Of a DNA stretch of 64,000 bases, positions 57,178 to 64,000 are shown in pieces (positions within the stretch are counted from its first letter, which is position 1; every line of letters begins with the position of its first letter). The DNA comes from Macrosoma leucophasiata (taxonomy: Eukaryota; Arthropoda; Insecta; Lepidoptera; Hedylidae). The DNA lies in the NCBI GenBank assembly GCA_036365455.1, contig JAWQUS010000009.1, forward strand, positions 3,688,001 through 3,752,000, written 5' to 3'. A program made the translations under genes and the position numbers. The notes under the pieces were generated by a model, which did not search any database, was not told where the DNA came from, and worked only from the letters and a program-made list of their open reading frames with translations.

Positions 57178-57465
57178 TACCTAACACCGAACGGTGCGGC
57201 GGGCGAGCGGAGCTCGCCCGCCGCACCCTTCGACCTAACCTGGCTAAGTCGGGGGCGCCCACGGTGCCAGTCTTGACTGCCCAAGGAGAGATTCGATTCA
57301 TTATTCTACTCCCCCTAATATTACTACCTGCGCTGCTGCTGTTCTACATACCATCTGGTTTATTTAAAATGTTCAATAATATTACACTGTAATTGTTGTT
57401 GTAATTGACGGCTGCCGTTCGGAGAAACGTCTTCATTAATTAATTACTAACATGAAACATATTGT
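56936..57465. other. intergenic between H2B and H2A with a 16-bp hairpin
   Basis: Two A-rich tracts (57078-57100 and 57146-57177) precede a perfect GC-rich hairpin (57193-57227). A TGCT run lies at 57332-57342. No gene. Confidence 0.45.
57193..57227. repeat. perfect GC-rich hairpin, 16-bp stem
   Basis: GGTGCGGCGGGCGAGC (57193-57208) pairs with 57212-57227 across loop GGA. It lies in the H2B-H2A spacer, 258 bases beyond the H2B TATA-like box, and does not coincide with either transcript end seen here. Confidence 0.85.
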
Positions 57466-57481
57466 GGCCCTGAAAAGGGCC
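57466..57481 (-). terminator. histone 3' stem-loop of H2A
   Basis: Minus-strand GGCCCT-TTTC-AGGGCC, 112 bases after the H2A stop codon. Confidence 0.92.
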
Positions 57482-57593
57482 TTTTAACTAAGTAGGTATG
57501 TATAATTATGTTGCATTTTAAATATGTACGTATACATACACATACATCATAAAATATACCATACCCTACGTACGTACGCTTAATAATTTAATT

Positions 57594-57977
<384 letters not shown>

Positions 57978-58088
57978 TTAATTAATGAATAAACTCACAA
58001 TTACACAAGATAGCGTAACGCGCGCGCCAGCCAGCGATTCAACGAACGATCGGCAGGGAATAGATTTTTGGATTTAGCGTGCTCACGG

Positions 58089-58096
58089 TATTTATA
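58089..58096 (-). promoter_or_regulatory. TATA box of H2A
   Basis: Minus-strand TATAAATA, 121 bases upstream of the H2A ATG. Confidence 0.6.
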
Positions 58097-58366
58097 TGGA
58101 ATGAAAGCTGAGAGAGGAGGCAGAGTAGTAGTGGGGAACGATGACCGAACGTGAAACGACACGACGCGATACGAGAGAGAAGGTGTGAACGAGACGGATG
58201 TAGGTAGGTGTATGTATTTTGTTGAGACTTGTTTTGACTTGACTTGACTTGACTCGACTCGATAGAGACTCGATAGAATAGAATAGAACAGAACAAGAGT
58301 ATGTAATAGTATGTATTTGTTTTATGTTTGATGTGTGTACATGATATTATGTTTATGACGTCATGT
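58097..58366. other. spacer upstream of H2A
   Basis: Short degenerate GACTTGACTCG repeats (58230-58272); no gene. Confidence 0.4.
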
Positions 58367-58469
58367 AGTCGGGCAGTCGGGCGGGCCGTAGCGTGTATTT
58401 TTAAAGGTGTACGCCGTAGTGGAGCAAGCAAGCAAGCAAGCAAGCAGTTAACAAACATACATACATACA

Positions 58470-58503
<34 letters not shown>

Positions 58504-58904
58504 ATGAGACCATTATATGATTATAACACCGATATATTTAGGTAGGTAGGTAGGTAGGTAGGTAGGTAGGTAAACAAACTCGCTTATTTGTTGACTAAGA
58601 GGAATGCAGTATCAGACAGACAGACAGACAGACAGAGCAATACTATATGTTATGTTATGTATGTATGTATGTATGTATGTAATCTTATAAAACCCCGTTA
58701 ACCACCCAATCCATGACATGTTCATCATGAACTCTTACTCTACGCTCATAGGTAGGTAGGTAGGCAGGTAGGCAGGTATATATAAATGATGTGATGAGTT
58801 TATTATTATCATCACGTTAAGTTTATATTGACGTAAGCGCTCGCAGAAACTGAACATTGTAGGTAAGTACTTAATAGATACCTACATTTCGCGATGGATA
58901 TGTT

Positions 58905-58920
58905 AGCCCTGAAAAGGGCT
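58905..58920 (-). terminator. histone 3' stem-loop of the second H1
   Basis: Same A-T-closed variant as at 51627-51642, 7278 bp away. Confidence 0.88.
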
Positions 58921-58991
58921 TTTTAAACAGTGCGCGCGCGCGCGCCCGAGGCGGCGGCGACGACAGCACCACCAGAAGCAGTAGCTTAAGC

Positions 58992-59041
<50 letters not shown>

Positions 59042-59047
59042 AGCTAA

Positions 59048-59755
59048 TTACTTCTTGGCGGCGCCCGCCTTTTTAGCGGCGGGCTTGGATTTGGGCGCTG
59101 CCGCAGCCTTCTTCGGTTTGGGAGCTTTCGGTTTCTTGGTAGGAGGTTTGGCGGTTTTCTTGGCCTTCGGAGCTGCGCTCTTGGACTTGGCGGGCGTGGC
59201 GGCCTTCTTGGCGGCTGCCGGCTTCTTCTTAGCGGCGGCTGGCTTCTTCTTTGCGGCGGCCGCCTTCTTGTCCTTAGTTGCGGCGGAAGACTTCGCTTTC
59301 GATGGCGAAGCGGATGATGAAGAGGCGGCTGCGGATTTCTTGCCACCCTTGGTTGCTGCGCCGCCCTTAGCACCTTTACCACCGGTCGGTTTCTTCGAGG
59401 CGGCGGCGGCGGCGGACTTAGACTCCAGCTTGAACGAACCGGACGCGCCCTTGCCCTTCGTCTGTATCAAAGCGCCGGATTCCACAGCACTCTTTAGATA
59501 TTTTCTTATGAAAGGTGCCAGTTTCTCAGCGTCGACATCGTACTGTGCGGCTATATATTTCTTGATGGCTTGGAGCGATGATCCGCTGCGCTCTTTCAGC
59601 TCCTTGATGGCACTGTTCACCATTTCACTGGTCTTCGGGTGAGTCGGTTTCGCCTTCGGTTTTTTCGCACCACCGGCCCCCGACGCGGAAGATTTCGGCT
59701 TCTTCGCGGGGGTCGCCGGCGCTGGAATATCGTTAGCTACGGCGGTATCGGCCAT
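59048..59755 (-). CDS. histone H1, copy 2
   Basis: 235 residues, identical in protein sequence to the H1 at 51770-52477, with the same winged-helix domain and Lys/Ala-rich tail. Its 3' UTR, stem-loop and microsatellites are also duplicated. The upstream region is preserved for only 162 bp before a LINE insertion at 59918, so distal promoter elements are displaced. The proximal leader and A/T-rich region around -95 remain. It may mark the start of a second histone repeat unit. Confidence 0.95.
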   Translation of the reverse strand: MADTAVANDIPAPATPAKKPKSSASGAGGAKKPKAKPTHPKTSEMVNSAIKELKERSGSSLQAIKKYIAAQYDVDAEKLAPFIRKYLKSAVESGALIQTKGKGASGSFKLESKSAAAAASKKPTGGKGAKGGAATKGGKKSAAASSSSASPSKAKSSAATKDKKAAAAKKKPAAAKKKPAAAKKAATPAKSKSAAPKAKKTAKPPTKKPKAPKPKKAAAAPKSKPAAKKAGAAKK

Positions 59756-59944
59756 TGTTATTCTAGATGTAATTATAAGGCAAAAAAATTAATTAATTAC
59801 ACACTGACACACGCGCACGCAACACACAAGCACTAACGCGAACGAGCCAAGTATAAATTGTTGAATATTTAAAAGTAACAAGACGATATTTTTTTAGTTA
59901 GTTCTAAAAACAAACGCTAGAACTAGAACTAGATGAGTCCTCGT

Positions 59945-59968
59945 GGCTGCGCGCGCGAGCGCGCAGCC
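59945..59968 (-). repeat. 10-bp GC hairpin near the LINE 3' end
   Basis: GGCTGCGCGC pairs perfectly with GCGCGCAGCC around a 4-base loop, 12 bases inside the 3' tail. A terminal RNA hairpin could be the reverse transcriptase recognition element. Confidence 0.7.
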
Positions 59969-60166
59969 GCGGAAAGGGTCGAGGTAAAGCCTCCTTCCCC
60001 TGGCTTTCTGCCCTTGCTTGCCAAGGGCGTGATCTGAGTTAGGGGGTGGGTGTCGTGCGTGCTAGGAATCACCGGGGGGTTTTTATTTATTTATTTATTT
60101 TTTTTTTTTTATTTTTTTTATTATTATTTATTTTTTTTTTTTTTGTTTTATTTTTATTTGTTTTGT

Positions 60167-60204
<38 letters not shown>

Positions 60205-60414
60205 TGAGCTTTTTAACCATTATGGCATATTCTTTTCTCGCCCCGGCTATCTTCGCACGCACAACTTACAAGGGACTTGGTGGAGACGCGGAAAGTGGCG
60301 GTCGGACATAGGCCAGCGGCCTCACCGGACGTCCAGGCTGTTAGCCAGGCGTTAGACGCATCCGGGGGGTCGCCGCTTAGTCGGGGGTCGAACCCGACTG
60401 ACCGGGTTACCCGA

Positions 60415-63312
60415 TCAAGGGGTGGGGGTTGAACCCTCCCCCAATACAACCGTCGAGGTGAGGCGATCACGGCGGTCCGCCAGTGATCGAACGGCGTCTT
60501 GGAAGGGGGTTGCACTACGGAAGTCAACGGGTGGCAGGACTCGTATTAGCGGAACTGGAATCGAGGCCCCGTCATTGCCGCATGGAACGACGGCGTCCCG
60601 TGATGGCCCAGGCGAGGGCGGGGGAAGTATCTCCCGAGGGAGGCCACAGCCCTCCGGCGGTCGACCATGTAGCGGTGCAAATCCGCGGAGGTGCTCGTGG
60701 GGCCCGTTGTCTGCGCGATCGAACATATTTCGCGCCAACCGCCCCACGAACTCCTCCACGGACTCGACCCCCAGGTCGCGGGCTATGACATCATTCCGGA
60801 CATACCTCCCCGCGCCTGTAATAAGGCGGAGCGTTTTGTTTTGCTGGACCTGAAGTCGGTTTCGCTGCCCGGCGGAGCATAAGGCATACCATGCCGGGGC
60901 AGCGTACGTCAACCTCGAGCGGATGTAGGTTTTGTAGATGCGGGTTTTAACCCGCATGGGCAGCCTAGAACGCAGTACCGGGCGCAACATCGACCGCGCA
61001 GCTGTCGACTGTGTAACCATATGGTTCACTGTCGGCACCATGTGCAATGCGCGGTCGATGTGGCACCCGAGGTACTTGACCGTTGGCTGCCACTCTACAT
61101 CCCGGCCTCGCAGCCGGAGCGGTGGTAACGCGCGACGGACGCGCATCGCGATCGCGGCAGTTTTATCAACGTTGACGGCCATCCGCCACGCGTCTAGCCA
61201 CTCCGGCAGCAGGTCCAGCAAACGTTGCATTTTGTTTATGGCCATGTTAACACGGGACGACGACGTTATATAGGCACTGTCGTCGGCAAACAGAGAAAGC
61301 ATGACATCCTCCTCTCCCTCTCGCAGATGTTCGCGAAGGGTGGGGATGTCATCCGTGTATGCCGCGTAAAGCGCAGGCGATACACAGCTTCCCTGTGGTA
61401 CTCCGGCCCGGATGGGACGGTGGCGAGAATCAACGCCCTCTACCGAGACGTAAAACCGCCTGTCCCTTAAAAAATCGGCCACCACCCTATAGTGCCCTGG
61501 TGGAAGAAAATTTGCCAGTTTAGCCAACAGGCCCGTGTGCCACACCCGGTCGAAGGCCTTCTCTATATCGAGAAAGACTCCGACCGAGTAGCGGCCCCTG
61601 TTGGCTTCACTGGCAAGGTGGTGGAGCACACGTGTTAGTTGCAAAGTTGTCGAATGGCCGGCGCGGAAGCCGAACTGTTCCTCCCGACATGGGAGCAACG
61701 GCCTCAGCCTCCGCAGCCACAGCCGCTCGAACAACTTTGCAATGTGTGAAAGTAAGGTTATAGGGCGGTAGCTCGAGGGATGGCGGCGGTCTTTTCCCGG
61801 TTTGGGGAGGACGATGATTTTCCCCAGCTTCCACTCACTGGGGAAGTGTCCGGATCGGAGTATGCCGTTGAAGAGCTTGGTGAGGGTCACCAAGCTCTTC
61901 CACGGCAGATGGTGGAGGGCCGCGCATGGGATGCCGTCCGGCCCCGCCGCCTTGCGCTTAGGCAGGCGGGTAATCGCTCTACGCACCTCCGAGGGAGAGA
62001 TGAAGTCTTTCCCCGGTAGGGGCGGAGCTGGGGCCGACAATAGGTCCCTCACGCGGCCCTCACACGCATCGTAATGCTCGACAACAGATGCGTCGGGGGA
62101 GGGAGGGTTGGGGGTAAATACCCCCTCTAAGTGCGTGGCCAGGATTTCGGCCCGGTCGACGGGCCGGTAGCACCGGTTACCCGCGCCATCAAGGAGCGGG
62201 TAAATGGGGGCAGGGTCCCGAGTCAATGCTCTGTTGAGGGCATGTAAGTTAGTGTCGTGTTCGGCCGCCCGGTCAATCGTGTCGTCCCAGGCGGCCCCGC
62301 GATGTGCCTCAACCAACAGATGCACAGACTCGGTGATCCTGTTTAGGTCGCGCTTGACTGACGGGCAACGAGTGCGCGCCCACAGTTGACGGAGGGCACG
62401 CTTTTGACGAAGCTTGGCTTGGAGCGAGGCAGGCAGGGCGTCCCGTCGCTTAGATGGTGGTCGTAGTGAGGTGGCCGCTTCGGCGGCGGTCGTGATGTCT
62501 GCGGTGATTTGGCGGACCGCCGCCTCCACCTCTCCCGGAGTGGAGATTGCGCCCACCGGTCCTGCCTCGCTCATAGCACGCTCAAAAGCGTCCCAGTCCG
62601 TCCGGCGGCGTGGCGGGCGCGCGACGGTAAAGTCGGACGTCAGTGCAAGCACGACCAATATGGGGAGGTGCTGTGTGTCTACGTCATACAGCACCTCCAC
62701 ATGGATAGGCCAGGGCACGCACTTAGAAACTACTATGTCCAGGACGTCCGGTTGATGTCTGGGGTCCACGGGTACGTGGGACGGGGCATCCGGCCCTAAC
62801 ACCTCGTATCCGTGGGCCTGACTGTCATCGTAGAGGCGCCTGCCTGGCGATGTAATTACTCGCGACCCCCAACTGGGGTGCTTCGCATTAAGGTCGCCAC
62901 AGATTAGGGCAGGCCCCTCCGCGAGGACAGAGCGGACGTCTCTGGGGTCGAAAACCTCCCCCGGCGGCCGGTATGCAGCATGAATCAGGAGCTCCGTCCC
63001 GTCCGCGTTCACTCGCACTCCCTTAGTGCGCATGGACGTGAACGGGGGCACGGCCAGCTCGTCGTGTACAACGTCGCGACGCACGAGAGCAGCGGTCCCC
63101 CTAAAGGGTCTACCGCTCGGCGCCACTTCGTCGTACCTATAGACGAAGTAATTGGCCAGCCGGAGATCCTGACTCGGGCGGAGCTTCGTCTCGCCCAGCA
63201 GGACAATGTGAATGTCCTGGGACTGGACGAGGGTCCTAAGCTCGCTAATATGGCCGCTAATACCACCCGGATTCCAATACAGAACCCGGAGGTCCGAATG
63301 TCTATAGACCAT
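60415..63312 (-). CDS. Jockey-clade LINE ORF2: endonuclease-reverse transcriptase
   Basis: 965 residues, no interruption. The endonuclease spans about 1-225 with N14 (YWNPGGI), E41 (GETKL) and D140/N142 (CGDLNAKH). The usual SDH motif reads TQH (213-215), so one supporting residue is altered. The reverse transcriptase follows: KAAGPDGIP (454-462), SSYRPITLL, FGFRAGHST, FLDIEKAFDRVW (580-591), GVPQGSCVSP and the active site FADD (675-678), then a C-terminal domain ending about 50 residues after a GRPPEG segment. Motif style (YWNPGGI, SALYAAYTDDIP-like) fits the Jockey clade. It would nick target DNA and reverse-transcribe element RNA. The ATG at 63312 lies 17 bases after the ORF1 stop. Confidence 0.88.
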   Translation of the reverse strand: MVYRHSDLRVLYWNPGGISGHISELRTLVQSQDIHIVLLGETKLRPSQDLRLANYFVYRYDEVAPSGRPFRGTAALVRRDVVHDELAVPPFTSMRTKGVRVNADGTELLIHAAYRPPGEVFDPRDVRSVLAEGPALICGDLNAKHPSWGSRVITSPGRRLYDDSQAHGYEVLGPDAPSHVPVDPRHQPDVLDIVVSKCVPWPIHVEVLYDVDTQHLPILVVLALTSDFTVARPPRRRTDWDAFERAMSEAGPVGAISTPGEVEAAVRQITADITTAAEAATSLRPPSKRRDALPASLQAKLRQKRALRQLWARTRCPSVKRDLNRITESVHLLVEAHRGAAWDDTIDRAAEHDTNLHALNRALTRDPAPIYPLLDGAGNRCYRPVDRAEILATHLEGVFTPNPPSPDASVVEHYDACEGRVRDLLSAPAPPLPGKDFISPSEVRRAITRLPKRKAAGPDGIPCAALHHLPWKSLVTLTKLFNGILRSGHFPSEWKLGKIIVLPKPGKDRRHPSSYRPITLLSHIAKLFERLWLRRLRPLLPCREEQFGFRAGHSTTLQLTRVLHHLASEANRGRYSVGVFLDIEKAFDRVWHTGLLAKLANFLPPGHYRVVADFLRDRRFYVSVEGVDSRHRPIRAGVPQGSCVSPALYAAYTDDIPTLREHLREGEEDVMLSLFADDSAYITSSSRVNMAINKMQRLLDLLPEWLDAWRMAVNVDKTAAIAMRVRRALPPLRLRGRDVEWQPTVKYLGCHIDRALHMVPTVNHMVTQSTAARSMLRPVLRSRLPMRVKTRIYKTYIRSRLTYAAPAWYALCSAGQRNRLQVQQNKTLRLITGAGRYVRNDVIARDLGVESVEEFVGRLARNMFDRADNGPHEHLRGFAPLHGRPPEGCGLPREILPPPSPGPSRDAVVPCGNDGASIPVPLIRVLPPVDFRSATPFQDAVRSLADRRDRLTSTVVLGEGSTPTP

Positions 63313-63329
63313 CTAACCTTGGTATATGT

Positions 63330-64000
63330 TTATAGGCTCGCAGGCCAGTTTTGGATCCGGGTCAGCTCTGCCAACCCCCTAACAAGGGCGGGTACAATGT
63401 CCCGTCCGGCCGTATACGCCGTCAGTATCTCCGTCAGTGTGGCAATAAAAATCCCCACTAACGTGGACACCGACGGGTCACCTCTGGTTGCATTGACGTA
63501 ACTGTTGGCGGAAACTCCCCGAGACGCGGCAGCGTGCCCGGCTTGCGGGCCTGTGTACGCATGCCTGGCAGTCCCGGCGGACCACTCACCATTGTCCAAC
63601 CTCCACGCGGGCTGTAGGCTGGATGCAGGGGCGACGGCGGGTGCGGCGGGGGTGGCGGGGGCGGTGGAGGCGGGGGCCGCCGGCGGGGCGGCGGGCGCGG
63701 GCGCGGGCGCGCGCGCGGGCGCGGGCGGGGCGGCGGGGGCCGCGCGGGCGGCGGGCGCCGCGCGGCGGGCGACGACGGCGGCGGCGGTGGCGGCGGCGGG
63801 CGGGGGGGCGCGGTGCACGGCGAGTCCGCCTCCGACGACCTCTTCCTCCGGCTGTCGGGGCGCGACTGGCCCGGCGGGCGCGAGGCGCGCGCTATTATAT
63901 CGCGTGCGCGGGTCGCGCTGCCGTTGTGGTTGCGGTACGTTGAGCTCGGGCCGTGCGCCTATGGTAGGCGGCATCTCCCGCTCTGGGACAACGGGGAATG
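63330..64000 (-). CDS. Jockey-type LINE ORF1 (gag-like), C-terminal part
   Basis: Open from the window edge to the TAA at 63330-63332. The visible portion is extremely Ala/Pro-rich (about residues 45-120 counted from the Met at 63974), then a C-terminal segment SVSTLVGIFIATLTEILTAY, hydrophobic and helical as at the end of Jockey ORF1. CCHC knuckles would lie upstream, outside the window. The Met at 63974 is probably not the true start because the frame stays open beyond it. It would bind element RNA. Confidence 0.6.
   Translation of the reverse strand, partial: FPVVPEREMPPTIGARPELNVPQPQRQRDPRTRYNSARLAPAGPVAPRQPEEEVVGGGLAVHRAPPPAAATAAAVVARRAAPAARAAPAAPPAPARAPAPAPAAPPAAPASTAPATPAAPAVAPASSLQPAWRLDNGEWSAGTARHAYTGPQAGHAAASRGVSANSYVNATRGDPSVSTLVGIFIATLTEILTAYTAGRDIVPALVRGLAELTRIQNWPASL

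Larger units (their letters stand above)
58367..59917. repeat. H1-containing duplicated block, copy 2
   Basis: Copy of 51089-52639, offset 7278 bp. It ends abruptly at AACAAACGC, where the Jockey LINE begins. Confidence 0.88.
59918..64000 (-). mobile_element. Jockey-clade LINE, 3' end intact, 5' end beyond window
   Basis: Reads right to left: ORF1 (open at the right edge), 17-bp gap, ORF2 (63312-60415), a 3' UTR with an A-rich tract (the T run at 60080-60203), a terminal hairpin (59945-59968), and a tail made of CTAGTT units (59918-59933). The target is the upstream region of the second H1. Base composition is strikingly GC-rich relative to the host DNA. A target duplication cannot be checked because the 5' junction is outside. 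Confidence 0.85.

Noticed and set aside
60080..60203. T-rich tract as a transcription terminator
   Set aside because: It lies inside the minus-strand LINE 3' UTR, where it is an A-rich segment of the element.
63623..63943. Arg/Gly-rich plus-strand frame at the right edge
   Set aside because: Shadow of the Ala/Pro-rich LINE ORF1 in very GC-rich sequence.

Overview
The window is nuclear DNA of an insect, almost certainly a moth or butterfly (Lepidoptera). The evidence is a replication-dependent histone gene cluster with animal 3' stem-loops, GT-AG introns with AATAAA polyadenylation signals, short Helitrons with the CTAG ends common in Lepidoptera, mariner/Tc1 elements, and Jockey, CR1-like and RTE non-LTR retrotransposons (LINEs). 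Nothing looks prokaryotic: no operons, no CRISPR, no phage or plasmid genes.

Layout. 1-950: last two exons of an unidentified host gene. 950-25 kb: host intergenic DNA full of transposable elements: Helitrons (1206-1556, 24723-24921, probably 17033-18306), a 183-bp inverted pair rich in ACCGGGCC motifs, a foldback duplication (5368-6640), an intact mariner (6728-8007), a small TAA-flanked MITE, a degenerate AT-rich satellite (about 13.3-15.25 kb), a decayed IS630/Tc1-type transposon with 31-bp inverted repeats (18628-20491) and an internally deleted Jockey LINE (about 21566-23605).

25.3-44.35 kb: a large tandem array of a monomer of about 1.18-1.30 kb. Long and short monomers alternate, giving a higher-order repeat of 2472-2473 bp. 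A complete 4489-bp CR1-like LINE (35407-39895) with an exact 8-bp target duplication sits in one monomer. Its ORF2 has no early ATG, and its ORF1 ends on an in-frame A_AAA_AAC slippery heptamer, which suggests -1 frameshift expression of the EN-RT protein.

44.3-51 kb: mixed repeats, including a 513-bp hAT-type MITE with an 8-bp target duplication, a SINE-like family, a decayed LINE gag remnant, an RTE 3' fragment and a strong GC-rich hairpin. 51.1-59.9 kb: the histone cluster, all on the minus strand, in coordinate order H1-H4-H3-H2B-H2A-H1. The two H1 copies lie exactly 7278 bp apart within a duplicated block of about 1551 bp. Each histone gene is followed by a consensus histone 3' stem-loop, and the core histone genes have TATA-like boxes 120-150 bp upstream of the ATG. 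The intergenic DNA is very rich in tetranucleotide microsatellites. 59.9-64 kb: a Jockey-clade LINE (intact ORF2, partial ORF1) inserted 163 bp upstream of the second H1 start codon.

The five histone classes supply nucleosome and linker proteins during S phase. Apart from them and the truncated host gene, every confident coding sequence belongs to a transposable element. All calls come from reading the sequence; no database search was run.
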